A stretch of DNA of 64,000 nucleotides from Hypericum androsaemum (Eukaryota > Streptophyta > Magnoliopsida > Malpighiales > Hypericaceae): assembly GCA_963995505.1 (NCBI GenBank), contig OZ023197.1, positions 7,615,827 to 7,679,826 of the forward strand, written 5' to 3'. The stretch's first letter is position 1. Each line of letters begins with the position of its first letter. The notes beneath the pieces are model-generated. The model made no database searches, was not told where the DNA came from, and saw only the letters and a program-made list of their open reading frames with translations. This document shows, piece after piece, positions 21,159-33,984 of this stretch. The position numbers and the translations under genes were made by a program.

Positions 21159-22436
21159 TAGCAACCGCCCCAATTGAGCATGAAATGTTACATGCATGAT
21201 AGTAAGAACTACAAGCTACAGCTTTCTTTTTTCAGTATAGCCTTTCAATGCATCACCTTCGATAGAATGAAGATAGAAAGCCTTGGCGACGGAGGCCAGC
21301 AGGCTGGGCGGGGCGACGAGAATTTGAATGTGACTAAAACGTTGGTTTTGCAGGACAAAAGTATGGCTGCAACTCATTACCCATGGCTGCAACTTTTTAT
21401 TTTTTTAAGAAATGTCGGTGGTTGAACTGTTGGTGGACAAAAGTATTTCAGTAGTTCAATTTTGTAGACTGTTGGTGGTTGAACTCATTACCCATGGCTG
21501 CAACTTTTTGTTTTTTTTAAGGTAAAATTTATTTATAATATGTAAGTCGAAAGAAGAAGCTGCTCTCTCGTATCTGCCAACCTCTTCGAATCTCTGATGT
21601 GGCAAAATCTATTAGAAAAAAAATTACACCAGAAAAAAATTACTGACGTCGGTAGCACCGCGAGTGAGTACTAGGTTCATTTTCGACCCCACGATGCCAT
21701 AGTTTATGCCAAAAATCCAAATTTCTGTTGTTGCTTGCTCCGGCATTTGATAACACTTTTGTACATCTCAAGATCAGGTCATGGAGCCAATAGAAGCGAG
21801 GTGGTAGTTGATGCTTAAAATACTTTTGTTTGCCCAGCATCTTTAAATGTATTTGATTTGTGTCATTAGATGAACGTCTTCAAGTGTAATTATCCATTCC
21901 CTTGGCAATTCTGTATTGGTTTTGTTTGTCATTTGAGGTTATATTGTCTCAACGATTTAATGACGGAATTTAGGAATGAAATTTGGGAAATTCAGCTTCA
22001 ATTTCTTGTTTGGTATTGTAGCAAACTGGATTGACGAAAAAAAATTGGGTGGGACAGAAATTAATAGATCAAAATTTAAGAAATTGGGGTAAGAGAAAAT
22101 GGTTGAACAGATAAAATAGCATGGTTGAGAGTAGACGTGACCATTGTTATAATTTTTCGAACTACTAAATTCTATTTGAATTCGATTCGTGTTGAATTTG
22201 TTCGAATTTGTTCATAATATTAATTTTTTTTTTACTTTGAAGGGGGAAAATCGGGGTAATTCAATTTAAATGTGCACAAGAATAGGACACTTCCTCGGTA
22301 TAAATACCTCCGCGTCCTTTTAGCTACCTGCCAATCTCACTTATGAACTATTGCAATTAAGGATTAGATGTTGTGTCAGCTCCAAGTTTCTTAGAGCTTG
22401 AATTTGTCACACGTTCTACTTTTGTCAAGATATGCT
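21159..22436. other. Intergenic DNA with a local duplication
   Basis: No gene is supported. A phrase of the type CATTACCCATGGCTGCAACT is repeated at about 21376 and 21486, with a nearby repeated TGTTGGTGG(A/T). Towards the right, Asp/Glu-free low-complexity runs of ATTCGATTCG occur. A TATAAATA box with GC-rich sequence downstream lies near 22300 but no gene follows it. Confidence 0.4.
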
Positions 22437-22625
22437 TAGACCTGGCTATTGTTAGAATCCGATTCGTGATTCAATTCGATTTGTTAATATTTCGATTCGA
22501 TTTATTAAAACTTTGGAATTTTTGAATTAAATATTAAAGAATGAATTCAAATTCAATTCAAAATCACAGGTTCATAATTTGTATTCGATTCGAATACGTT
22601 CGAATTCGAACCATAGTCAGGTCTA
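22437..22625. mobile_element. Small MITE-like inverted-repeat element
   Basis: The left end TAGACCTGGCTATTG and the reverse complement of the right end, TAGACCTGACTATGG, form a 15-bp inverted repeat with two mismatches. The 189-bp body is AT-rich and full of ATTCGATTCG and GAATTCAAATTC words. No clear target-site duplication is present. Confidence 0.5.
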
Positions 22626-22744
22626 GGTGAGAGTTTAATTATAAATAAAGAACAAAAATAATCGTATGACGAATCGTAGCCATTTACAACCGTCGGAGAT
22701 GTCAAATTGCATTTACGTAGCTTATACTTAAATATGTAGATTAA

Positions 22745-24105
22745 CAACAGCTATTGTTATTGGTACGGTGATCAAGGACGTGTGGAGGCCGGGTCAAAGG
22801 ATGACGATTTCTGAGATAGGACGTAATCGTTTCGTGTTTTGCTTCAACGATAGACGTGATATGGATAGGGTTATAGGAGACCAACCATGGCTGTTTGATA
22901 AGAATGTTATACTCTTAGAGGAGGCCAGGGAAGAGGTACAACCATCGGTGATTGAGCTGTTTCATGTTCCCTTTTGGTTACGTGTGTATGATCTACTGAT
23001 GGACAGTTCGGGGTACAACAAAACCACCGCGCAAGCCATCGGGAACCTGTTGGGGACTTTTTATAAGATGGACAGTTCGGAGGAACTCCGTGGGAATTTT
23101 ATGCGCATAAGAGTAAGGCTGGATGTTAGGGTGGCTCTAAAGAAGACAAAGAAAATCCGTTTCGGTGAGGATATCGTAGCATCGGTGGTGGTCAAGTACG
23201 AGAAGTTGTAATCCTTTTGTTATTGATGTGGCTGTCTGTCTGGGTCATATCGAGAAAGTATGTGACTTGGAGCTGGAGGATCTTCCAGCGGGGCTGACTT
23301 GGAAGGATAGCTATCGAGAATGGATGAGGGCTCCTCCCGCTATACCGAGGAGAATGGTGGACGAGGATATGGATCACTACTTCTATTCGAATATGCGGGC
23401 GCAACTGATAAGGAGCGACATGACAGCGGAAGGAGTGCATAAGGGACATCTTACCCTTACGATCTCAGCGGACACGAAGCTCCTTGGAGAGCTGCATGCC
23501 TCGTTCCAAGCTGCAGAGTTGCTTCCTCCGACTCTTGTACTCCGAGCAGTTTCGAGTGTACATGCTCAGCGGCTGTTTTCCAGAGAGAGGGCTTCGGATA
23601 TCCCCCGTTCCATCTTCGAGTGTACAGGCTCAGCGGCTGTTTCTCTTCCCTAACTCTTCCATCTCCGTTACTTTACCTTATGTTTACATTCCACCTCACC
23701 GTAGATTTCTGTTTTTGCAGGAGCATACTATCACAATGGTTGGACAAGGGAGTGAAGGGGAGTCCTCTAGGCTTAGTGAGGAGATGTTGGTTGCTGATGA
23801 TGCATGGGTTACTGCGCAAATAGATCGAGAAGGGGGTCGCAAATGGGTGGCTGCATTGGTAGTGGAGCAGGTGTAAGAGGCGGCTGGGGCAGGAACGCAT
23901 GTGGAAAAGGCAGGCTCGGGCTACCATCACCGAGGAGAGACAAATGGTTCGAGAGGTAGAAATGGATGAAACTGGGAAGAGGAAGAGTTCCTTGGAGGAC
24001 ACTACGAGTTTTCATGCTAGCAAGCGCTTTTGTGCTATTTCGGATGCTCAAGAGACCTCTTTTAGTCAGGCAGAGGCTATGGGACATCCCCGTTATGAGA
24101 AATGA
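22745..24105 (+). pseudogene. LINE ORF1 remnant (DUF4283 domain)
   Basis: The first frame (22768-23211) is a DUF4283 domain, the N-terminal domain of plant LINE-type ORF1 proteins, with text such as NRFVFCFNDRRDMDRVI, QPWLFDKNVILLEE and PFWLRVYDL. A frameshift then leads to a partly degraded CCHC-type zinc knuckle (CLGHIEKVC) and the typical basic region after it (23228-23653). A tandem duplication in this region repeats TTCGAGTGTACA(T/G)GCTCAG at 23549 and 23612. Later frames to 24105 are probably the C-terminal part of ORF1. The N-terminal edge is truncated near 22745, beyond which lies the MITE. Confidence 0.75.
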
Positions 24106-24169
24106 ATGTGGTTTGGTGGAACTGACACATGCTAAGGAACCAGATGGCAGTTCAGCAGCTTTGTAGGTT

Positions 24170-25188
24170 AACAAGGTCTTGCAATCCCTGACTCATTTTC
24201 CTATCTGAAACAAACTTTAAGGATGGGGAAGCGGAGAATCTCAAGTGTCGTCTAGGTTTCAAATGTGGTATCTATTTCTCCTGTCAAGGATTGGGTAGAG
24301 CGCGTAGTAGTGGACTCATCCTTTTATGGAGGCATGGCATGTCAATTAATCTACTCTCCTATTCACTTTACCATATTGATGTTGAAGTAACAGATTCTTT
24401 TCAGCAGAGGTTCACTGGTTTTTATAGCTGGCCGAGTACGGAGGATATGCATTTTTCTTGGTCTTTATTACGACAGTTGAAGGACAAATCGTCGCTCCCA
24501 TAGCTGTGTGGGGAAGATTTCAATGAGGTTCGGTCAATGGTTGATAAAAGAGGAGGTAATCTTATTCCACATAAACATTTTGACGAGTTCCAAGAGGCGA
24601 TGCATCATTATAGGTTTTCTAAGATAAGACAGCCACGATAACAGTTCACATGGATAAACGGGCAGGAGGATTAGGGATACATTGAATGCAAGTTGGACAG
24701 GGTTTTTACGATGATGGAGTGGCTAGCCTTATTCCCGTGTTCTTGGGTGGAGGCTCAACCAAGATTAGGGTCCGATCACTCCCCTTTATGGGTCACCTAC
24801 AGGTAGAGGATGCTACACCTTCTCAACGCCAATTTTGTTTTGAAGAGATGTCGGAAAGACATAGGGATATTGAGAAGTAACTTCAAACAGGGTGGAGCTA
24901 TGCAGCTGAAGGGGACTTACATACTAAACTGGCAGTGTGTGCACAACACTTTGTAGGGTGGGATAAAACAGTATTCAGTAATGCTCGCAAGCACAAAAAA
25001 GAGCTGGAAAAGAAGATTGCAGAGGTAGAGGATTTACCACTGACTTCGGACCGTAAGAGTAGGTTGGTAAAATTGATTAGACAACAAGAGGAACTACTTT
25101 CACGGGAGGAGACTATGTGGGCTCAGCGGTCTAGGGTTGATTGGCTTCGGGATGGGGACCACTATACAAAGCTTTTTCACAAGAAAGT
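24170..25188 (+). pseudogene. LINE ORF2 remnant (endonuclease domain)
   Basis: The sequence follows an APE-type endonuclease and linker in several frames with stops: GDFNEV-like CGEDFNEVRSM near 24510, KLDRVF near 24690, the catalytic GSDHSPLW near 24770, and the conserved WAQRSRVDWLRDGDHYTKLF stretch near 25110-25175 that precedes the reverse transcriptase. It ends abruptly at 25188 where the LTR of the next element begins, so the reverse transcriptase is absent. Confidence 0.8.
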
Positions 25189-26690
25189 TGTAGGTCCAAT
25201 AAGCAGCCTAAGAGGGGGTGAATTAGGTTTCTAACAATTTTCCTGATTCTTTTTTGTACTTAGATAATCAACGTAATAGAGAATAGGGATAGAAAGAATT
25301 GACACCAGATGTATAGTGGTTCGGCTCGGTCCACTTGAGCCACCATCAATTCTCAAGCATTCTCCCGCATTTTATTATCCCCAATGAAAACACAAGAGAA
25401 CACCACAAGTTCTACCAGGTTCACTTGGAACCACTAGCTTCACGGACTCCGGCTAGCTACCGCTTTAGTTTGACAGGTTCGCTAGCAACCTTAATAATAC
25501 ACTAGCTTTAACTAGTTCTGGCTAGCTACCACTCTAGTTTTACAAGCACACTAGAAACCTTGAGCTTATCGTTACTTTCGTAAACATACTTCTCCTAATT
25601 TCACACAGAAGTTGAGGAAGTATTCTAAGACAATGATTTTTCTAATCCGCTCTTTGTCTTAACAAACATGATCACAACTTTTCTCTCTTGAATATATGAA
25701 TTCAGCTCTTGCTAGATTTGTATCTTTGATTCTTGATCAATTTCTTTTGTCTTACGTGGTCCACCTTTTTCTTTGGCTTGGTATTCTACTTATAGGATCT
25801 CCTTTGCATGTAGCTGTTAGAACTTGCTCATCAAGCAAGTCTTCAAGCATCCTTTCAAGTCGCAAGTAGCCGTTGGAGGAGAAGTTGTCATTAGCTAGCA
25901 AAATAGCCGACACTTTTCTTCCTAGGCTTGACTTGATGAGTTGACTTTGACATGTGGGTGATTTGATTCATAGAAGTAGTTGTTACAAGCAAAGACAAAA
26001 TAACTTTCGAAACCTCTTTTGTATCGGGTTATGTTAGTATAAAATAAACATAATTTAAGCAATTATATCATGGACAAAAGAGAGCTTCGTTTAGGGTAAG
26101 TGCCCCATCACTTAGACTTGTCTTAAGATGATTATTCAACTCTTCCCAAAGTTAATCTTACTAATCCATCGAAGAGAGCTTTAACCACCAAGCAACCAAG
26201 CTCTTGCTAGGCGCTAATACAACAGGTAAAAGCATTAATCATCTTGATCTTGGCAATGTTCAAATTCAAACTTGCCTTGGGATAAATATCTGGATCTTGA
26301 TCGAGCTCTAGCTAAACTAGATTGTGTATGTAAACACTTGAACTAGACTTAGGAAAATCTTAACAGCCGAACTCATAAAACATCCTCGTTGACTTTAGAC
26401 TTCACCAAAAAATCAGAGTTCACAAGAAAGATAAGTTTATGACTCCATGTAAGAATAATCTTAGTCTGAACACAAGTCATTTACCTTACTCACATGTATA
26501 GCTTATGACCAATCCCTAGATCTACTTCGTTATCTCTTTGATCATGACTAGCATTCGGTAATACTTGTAGATAACTGAGTTTGTGATCAGTGTAGTACTA
26601 TGCCTAGCCTTTTTTCTGATCTAAACTAAATTCTGATATGCACTTAATCAAAATACTTAAGGCATTTTCAATTCTCCCTCTTTTTGATAA
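25189..26690 (-). repeat. 3' LTR and polypurine tract of the SIRE-like element
   Basis: The 1482-bp LTR runs TGTAGGTCC...GCATTTTCA on the plus strand (25189-26670). The polypurine tract of the minus-strand element, AAAAAGAGGGAGAAT, lies at 26671-26686. The first 420 bp match the 5' LTR piece at 48633-49050. Confidence 0.88.
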
Positions 26691-27133
26691 GGGCAACTTC
26701 CTATCAGAATTTGGCTAAGGCTCTCCCCTAATTCGTGCCGATTAAGTTTTCCTCACTCATTGTGCTCCCTCTGTCTATTTGCACTTTAACACGTATGTTA
26801 GATTATTTGTGATAGACTTAAGTCCATGACAGACATGAGTCACCACAAATACAAATAGCATAGTGCGATAAAAGCTAATAACACTTAACACATTCATGAA
26901 AGACGTAAGTTCATGACAAATATGCTTCGATCATAAAATCTGATAAGTAGTAGTAGCAATCAAAAGTTTGTAGCATAGGAATAGAGTAGTCAATGAGCAA
27001 TCAACCTAGGAGTGACGAATGTTTTTCATCTTAAGGCTTTAAGGTCTAAGGATCTTCAAAAGGATTGTTCTTGAGGATTGGAGCTTGATTAATTGGAGGA
27101 TGTTGGGTTTTGCCCTCATCCTCACTATCTTCA

Positions 27134-28873
27134 CTATCCCCGACCACGCCTTCTCCGATGTATGAAGACATCATCTTCTCTTGTTTTTTCTTCTTTAGAG
27201 CTCTTGTCCCAATTACGATTGAGAAAGAAAGCTCTTTCGAATGAACTTGGGGATTCCTTATTTTTCTTGACAGATGAGACCTTCTTGGTCTTCTTTGGTG
27301 GACTGTTAACGGAGGTCAAACTCTTCTTCTTCTATTTTGACTTCTCTGTTAAGGATGTCTTGACTCGTGAAGATGAGCCAGTCTTCTTTTTCTCGCTTAT
27401 GGCCACACCTTTTCCCTTTTTCTTTCTTGCTTCCTCATCAACTGCCTAGATGATGATCTGTGTAGTAGCACCAGCAGTTGCAGCATCTACATCTGCAATC
27501 TGGCTTCCTTCAACCTCTTTCTCAGCTTCAAATTCCTGAGTTTCTTTTGAGGAATATCTTCTTCTTCTTCTTCAGCTTCTGCATCTTTTCCTTTTCCCTT
27601 AGCCATATCCTCTTCTCCTCCTAAGGTGGCCTTATCAGAAAGGCAACCTTCTGCAAATAGTTTACAATTTTTTGGGTTGGTGGACAGTTTGCTCCTTGTC
27701 TTTCGAGATAAATCAGTACCTTTAGAGAGTGGAGAGAAGGGAGGACTGGTGATGTTGGCCTTGGTGTGGGCAGTGGTGACATTTGCAGGTTCACTAGTGA
27801 ACTAACCACTTTCTCAAATGGAAGTGAGAGTTCCTTGTCTTGAGTTTCTTCAATTTGGATTTCTTCAATAAAAGCAATAACTTCATCATCATCTTCTTCT
27901 TCTTCATGAACAAAGTGATCAGGGGAGGCACTGATATATGGAGAATGGTTCTCCTCTTGAGTGAAATCTGAAGTCTTCTAAGCAGAAGGGTTAATGTTGT
28001 CCATTGACAGTATGCCATTATCCTCAGGCAAAGAGGAGGATGCTAGATCAGAAGGACCAGACTCGGCCGTCAATAATAAAACTTCCTTCAGCACTTTCTT
28101 ATATTTCTTTTGCAGCTTCAGAACCTTCCTTTTCAAGGCAAGTAAATTCCTACTCATCCACTTCCCATTCTTCTCCTTAACTCCAATGCCCTGCAGAGTT
28201 GCACGATTGTAAAGTTCCCTTGAAATAGCTCTCTTGTCTAGAGGGTCATATATACCAACCATGACAAGGATGGAGTATATGATCCTCCCAAAAGGAAGGA
28301 ATTGCTTGGGCTCCTTTGCAGCTGCCTTGATCTTACAAATCAGGAATACACCAACATTTATCTTTTCTGTTGCCCAGACATACTTAAGAAAGTTCATCTC
28401 CTCATTTGTGATTGCATTTGTGTTGGAGGACTTGTTGAAGACAGTGGTAGAGATGAAATGTTAAACCATTGTGAACTCAGCATCAAAGATTGTGGCGGCT
28501 CTGTAATTCACTTTAAATTTCTTGAATGTCGTCCCACTAATTTGATTGTACGTCTCTAACCCTTAACCCTTGTAGCCTCTTGTTTTCAAACTTGGATAAG
28601 CTCATCCCATCACAACTTATCCTGAAAATTTCTTGTAAGTCTTAAGGAGAAATAATGTAGAAATTCTTCCCATTAAACTACTTCAAAGACTTCGCTTCAT
28701 ATCTAGAGCCTCTAATGGCCCTAGGTACGAACTGTCTATGAGTCAGCAGGATAGCATAAAACTCTCTCACTTTATCAGCATTTATCCCATAGCCTATTGT
28801 CGTTAGGCCAAATAAACCAGACACATCTAGCCACTCTTTTTCTCTTTCACCAAATCTATTCCCTAATAGATCT
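27134..28873 (-). pseudogene. Env-like / plant transposon ORF of the SIRE-like element, C-terminal part
   Basis: This is the second half of the third ORF. From high to low coordinates it shows WLDVSGLFGLTTIGYGINAD followed by KVREFYAILL (28896-28678), a pattern I associate with the 'putative plant transposon protein' domain. Next comes a helical region (27978-28397, YVWATEKINVGVFLICKIK), then Lys/Ser-rich repeats down to about 27134. Stops interrupt it, for instance near 28460. In this lineage the ORF is often called env-like because of its position; a function is not established. The upstream half is at 43068-43721. Confidence 0.65.
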
Positions 28874-30421
28874 TGATGAGCGCAAGAAACGCTCACTTTA
28901 TCCCCTCATTTTAGGGTCATTTAGATATGGTTTTGAGTCTGTTTGAGTCATTTTATGCCATTTTAGGTCCATTGCCCAGAATAGTTTCAAATTTATGTTT
29001 TTTGTGTCTTTTGGAGAAGGATTTTACAGGTACGTGATGACCAAGTGAGAGGAGGTGAGCTTTGGAAAGAGTCGAGCCAAGAGATAGCCAGCCAAAACCA
29101 AACTGCACCCGCCGATCGGCAAAATTTGCATCGACCGGCATCACTCCTGCAGGCAATTACCGAGCGGTGCCCCATCCACTGGACGGTAGGAGGACTTCAT
29201 CCAGATTTCCTTGAACCTCCTATGTCCCACCGGTCGGTGCCCTATTCTATCGGGCAGCGCCAGAAGAGAAGGAGGTGCCCATTTCACTTCCTTAACTCCG
29301 CACCCGCCGGTCGGCTCCCAAATCCCTGAATCGCCCGCCAGCACTGCTCGCCGAAAGGCGCCACTCGCAGCAGTCAGCATTTTTGCCAATTTTTATCTAG
29401 GAGAATTAGATATTTTGAGGGCATTTCAGAAATTTTATCTCATTTTAGGATTGAGGGGGAGACTTCTCTATAAATACCCCCCTCAACCCATCAAGTTGTA
29501 AGCCTTGACACTTAGAACTTAAAATTAGGGTTTTAGTTGTTGAAGGAGGATCACGAGGAGCAAGAGGTGGATGATGGGTTCGGATCGAGCGACTCTCCAC
29601 CATAATTGAGCACTCTCTTTCCCTTCTCTTTACCGCTTTTATGACATTGTTCCTTTGAATGCATAGTTATTTTGCTTAAATGACTGTGTGTGAGTAGTTC
29701 TTTTTTGGGTCAGTGCCTTAGCACCCCCAAAATGCTTGGTTTCAAATGGGCTTAATCTTTAGAGCGTGTAGTCGTTAATGGGCATAACACATTGGGTAAT
29801 GGACCTCTGTTGGAATCTAATGGCGAGAGCGTTAGTAATTTCCAATCGATTATAGTGTGACCTGAAGTAATTAGCCTTGAAGGGGAGCGTGGAAAAGCCT
29901 AACCGTTAGACTACACATTTACCCGACGGACATAGCCGTGAAAATAGACTTTGCCAAGAATGGTGGTGTATAGTTTGCCCAAGGGTGGTACATTAATGAG
30001 TGAGGTTTATGGTGGCTAGGTTTGGTAGTCTCGACTCATAGGTGAGGTTGACAACTTACCAACATTAGGTGTGAGTGATATTCTCACCGAGACCTCCTAG
30101 TACCTTCTTTGTGGTGTGAAGTACTTCACCATGAAGCGTCATGCCATAGTACACCTAGGCTCGCCACGGATACAAAAGCCCAAGAGAGACTAAGCACATA
30201 GGGATGTGTGAAGGGAACCTAGCCCAATTTTCTTTAAATTGTCTTTATACCCTTTCTAATTAATCTTTGTCATCGCTTGCTTCTCCCAACCTATTCATAA
30301 AATACTTTTCAACCTAATCGTAATTACAATTTGCTCAGAATGTCTTGAACCCGCTCCTTATGGTTCGACATTACACCCATACTCTATTTATTGCAAGGTA
30401 GACCCAAAAATCCACCCTTCA
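28874..30421 (+). repeat. 5' LTR of the Athila-like element (1548 bp)
   Basis: Begins TGATGAGCGCAAG, ends TCCACCCTTCA. The right half (from about 29500) matches the fragment at 42132-43062. Between 29110 and 29350 it holds several near-palindromic CCGATCGG, CGACCGG and CACCGGTCGGTG motifs. A candidate TATA box (CTATAAATACC) is near 29469. Confidence 0.9.
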
Positions 30422-30423
30422 AT

Positions 30424-30440
30424 TGGCGCCGTTGTCGGGG
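30424..30440 (+). other. Primer-binding site of the Athila-like element
   Basis: TGGCGCCGTTGTCGGGG starts two bases after the LTR end; this is the usual Athila/Tat-type tRNA-complementary site with one substitution. Confidence 0.85.
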
Positions 30441-30509
30441 AGTAGTGTCTCCCAAGGCACCGAGTGATACGCATCTAGTTTTGGTTGATTGTAGCCTACC
30501 TACAAGCCA

Positions 30510-31692
30510 ATGGAATGTACTACACCTCCCAGAGGAGAATTCAGACACTTTAAGGGTAGGATAGACTTTGAAGTGAAATCTGTAATGATATCTATCCTAA
30601 AAACAACCGTTCAATTCGATGAAACTCTGGAGGACGATCCACAAGATCCACTCTCCGGATTCCTAGTCATTTGTGATGCTTTTGAAATTAAGAGGGTGCC
30701 TGAGAAAATAGTGAGAGTCAAATTATTTCTTTTCACTCTAAGAGGAGAAGCCAGAAGATTTGACGGGATTAATCATTCGGGCCTGACCACTTGGAAGGAA
30801 ATAGCAAATGATTTTCTGGACAAGTATTTCGTATTTGCTACTGAAAGTGAGGAGATCACTGACATTGGAACATTTAAGCAATACGAATAAGAAACTTTAG
30901 GAAAAGCTTGGGGCAGGTTCATCAAATTTAAGAGGGTCAGCCCATATCATACATTTACTTCGAGGCAGCTTACCCAGATCTTCTATTACGGAATGGACAT
31001 TCACTCCCAAGAAAAGTTAGATGTGTACGCTGGGGGAAACTTCATCCAATACCCAGTCAATGAAATCCTGCAATTAATGAAAGAATTGACAGGAGTTAAA
31101 GTAAATCTCTCAAGTTATCAAGCGAAGGAGGGAGGTAGAGCAGAGTCGACAACTAACTCCTGTCAAGCAAAACTTTTGGACCTTAATCGAAAGATTGAAG
31201 AACTGGCCGAGACTTGCACCCATACACCCAGACCACAGAAGTTTACCATGCAAACTGCATCGATATGAAGCAGCTTCAGGAGGAGCATTGTGAAGGAAAT
31301 CTCAAGGAGTCAACGACTACAAATGAAAGCATGAAATACGAGGTTAAAAGGGTTGCAATGCCCAACATCAAGATAGCTATACATAAGTTATGGGAAGAAT
31401 GATTATGATGACCGCTCAATAGAACACTCTAATGGGAAAGCTCCAGAGACAGGAGTCAGCTCTCTCTATTCTAGAGCAGTCAATGAAGGGATATCTCGCC
31501 TCCTTCCATAACTTGGAATTTCAAGTTTCTCAGTTAAGTAAGCGACAAGAGACTACAAGGGCAAAGGAGGTCATCAAGAAAAGTGAAGGGCTTAGGGAGG
31601 AAAGTTGTGCCATGATAATGTTTAAAGATGAACGCTGGCCACCATGGGATGACAAAGGAGCTTCAGGAAGTCACAGCCATGATGATGAATAA
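30510..31692 (+). pseudogene. Athila gag remnant
   Basis: A retrotransposon gag domain is readable in 30510-30890 (FKGRIDFEVKSVM, PLSGFLVICDAFEIKRVP, VKLFLFTLRGEARRF, TTWKEIANDFLDKYF). After a TAA at 30888 it continues in frame with AWGRFIKFKRVSPYHTF to about 31260, then in shorter frames to 31692. Two or more stops make it non-functional. Confidence 0.8.
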
Positions 31693-31979
31693 CCGGCGGT
31701 GGACAAAAATTATTTAATTGACATCTACAATCGGTTCCAGGAGGAGTTTGAGAAATTAAACTACGATGCTTCGTGGCTCACTTTTATGCAGGCTTGCCCA
31801 CAGTTCGTATTCCTTATAGAACAAGAGGCAAAATTTTCAGGTTTGCAAAACCACCTAGGATTATTCCCTCCTTTTTGCTAGTCTGAGGAGATGGGTCAGA
31901 GAGATATTCTGGGAACTCTTCAACTTTCGGGAAACGAGTTCCATCACTTCCAGTCCTATCATTCCAGGCAACGAGGAAA

Positions 31980-32799
31980 ATAAGATATGCACTGAGGAAT
32001 GGGAGGTTAAACATGATTTGTTTGAAATAAAAAAGCTTGACGACTGGGGTATGATAACACTCCCCATAACAATCAATGGCATTCAAATCAAGAAAGCCCT
32101 ATGCAATTTGGGATCGTCCGTGAACGTGCTATCCACTTATTTAAGTAGACAATTGGAATTAGGCGAAGCGATTTTGACCACAAGAAATTTAACTCTGGCT
32201 GATGGTTCAACCAAAATGAAGTTGGGAATTTTTAAGGACATACCGATTGAGGTTCAAAATGGATTTGTTCCTTTAGACTTCATTGTGATGGACGTTCCGC
32301 CTACAAGAGAAAACATACCCATCCTTGGCGACCATTCTTGGCAACTGCAGGGGCTAAACTAAATTTTGAAAAAGGATGTGTCACTGTAAACCTAGGTTCC
32401 AATAAATATAAAAAACTAGGGCGTACGGCTCGGAAGGAAGCATTCCTTAAGAAATGGGCCAGAATAGATTAAATTGGTAGGATAGCGAATGCTATGCAAC
32501 AAGCAGGGGAAAAACTCTCATTCAAAAAATATTTCTGCCAGAATGCCAAATTTAGTCATCTGGTCAGCAAGATCCTCCTTCAACAAAGGGAATTTCAGCG
32601 CTCTGAGATAGGGGCGCTGGCTCAACTAAGTCAATTATATGAGGAAGAGGAAGAAAGATCTAAAAACACGGCCAACGAGATATCCATACTCATCAGTAGA
32701 AGCGAGGACGATCCAAGAAACCAAGATCTCCTAGAAAAAATCATGGAGATAATGTCTCTCATAAACCAAGAGCTGAACCCCGACCCTGGGGATCAGTGA
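31980..32799 (+). pseudogene. Athila aspartic protease remnant and C-terminal extension
   Basis: The frame 32018-32362 matches the retropepsin-like domain of Athila gag-pol: GMITLPITINGIQIKKALC, then NLGSSVNVLS, LADGSTKMKLGI, and ENIPILGDHSW. The catalytic Asp of the D-L-G-(A/S)-S motif is Asn here, so it would be inactive. A further frame (32494-32799) rich in Glu and Gln follows and ends in NPDPGDQ. No reverse transcriptase, RNase H or integrase follows in the next kilobase. Confidence 0.75.
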
Positions 32800-33984
32800 C
32801 ATGCAATCTTCTGGTGGTCCTGCCGGGGACGTTAAATCCACCAAATTTTGTAGATAATGTTATTTGGACCTCAGAGATTAGTAAGTAGGATTTAGTCAGA
32901 TTTGTGTTATTTTGGTGCAGGCCACCTTTTTCGTTGTCCAGTTAAGGGGGAAAATTGTGGTTTAGAGGGTAGCGCCGCTCGGTAGAAAGGTCGTCGGTCA
33001 TTGGCAGTGCGCTAGATGGTTCCATAATCACCGAACGGTGACTAATAATGCTCAGGCGATTGAACTCGATTCTGTTAAGCGGCGGGTAAGGCACCAACTG
33101 ACGCACGGGCCCAGGATATATAAGGAATCATAAAGTAGGGGTTCATCACTTTTAACACCACTCGGCGAAGAAACACACCACCCAAATGCCCAAAACACAA
33201 ATCCCGACCCCACAACCTCGCCTGCTCCTCTGACGACCTCCACGACCTTCCCGACTCTGATTTGAGCACCGTACTCTCGATGTTCCTCTAGAGTACGGGT
33301 TTGTTATGTGAAAAGGGTCTAAAAATCCTAACGAGGTAAGCCCAACACTCTCCTTGAATTCACGAGTTTAAGGTTTAATTGGTTGAGGAAAAGAGGAGAA
33401 AACCATCTAGAAAGTGTCGATTAGGAGGATTCATGGTTGTGGGAAATGAAATTTTAGAGTTTTAAGGTCGATTTGGTGTTTCTGGTTCAGGGGCACCAAG
33501 CGGTGTTGTCCTCACCGAGCGGCGTTCTTCCTGTGATTGACGCACTTGCCACCGTTCGGTATTTCCTCAGCAAGCGGTGCGTTGTCCACTGGACGACGGG
33601 TTTCAGAAACATGGCTGAATGCTCCTTAAGGAAGAAGAGACAGAAGGGACCACGATAAGATGGGAATGAACCTAAAATTCTAGAGCTAGGAGAGGATATG
33701 CGGGTTCGATATGACTGCCCCTTCCTGATTTACCATTAGAGGGAGGGGGAGGTCTTTTGGAAGCTAAGGTTTAAGGAGATCAGCCCATATCTTCGGATTA
33801 ACTGGACAGATATTTTCCTCTGGATCAAGGATCAACTCCACCACTTCCTCTCTAATCTGAGCCTGCTGCTCTTGGGAGAGGAACCCATTGATGTGTTCCC
33901 TCTCTTCAACCTTGAGTTCCTGAGCACCGTGAGTATTGGTGCTAAAGAGGAAGCATCACATTCATATTATTTGGACGAGAGCAC
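32800..33984 (+). other. Non-coding spacer inside the Athila-like element
   Basis: No supported gene. The stretch includes a possible TATA box (ATATATAAGG near 33116), a C-rich leader, a perfect 9-bp-stem hairpin at 33269-33298, and scattered copies of the CCGAGCGGYG motif (33480-33600) that also occur in the LTR. It lies where pol would be in a full Athila element and leads into the env-like ORF. Confidence 0.5.

Noticed and set aside
20593..21166. hAT transposon with 8-bp TSD
   Set aside because: Inverted TGTAGTCAAT ends exist but the adjoining 8 bp do not match, so only a tentative repeat is listed.
23484..23876. 130-codon ORF as an independent gene
   Set aside because: It overlaps LINE ORF1 frames and includes a local 64-bp duplication; it is best read as part of the decayed LINE.
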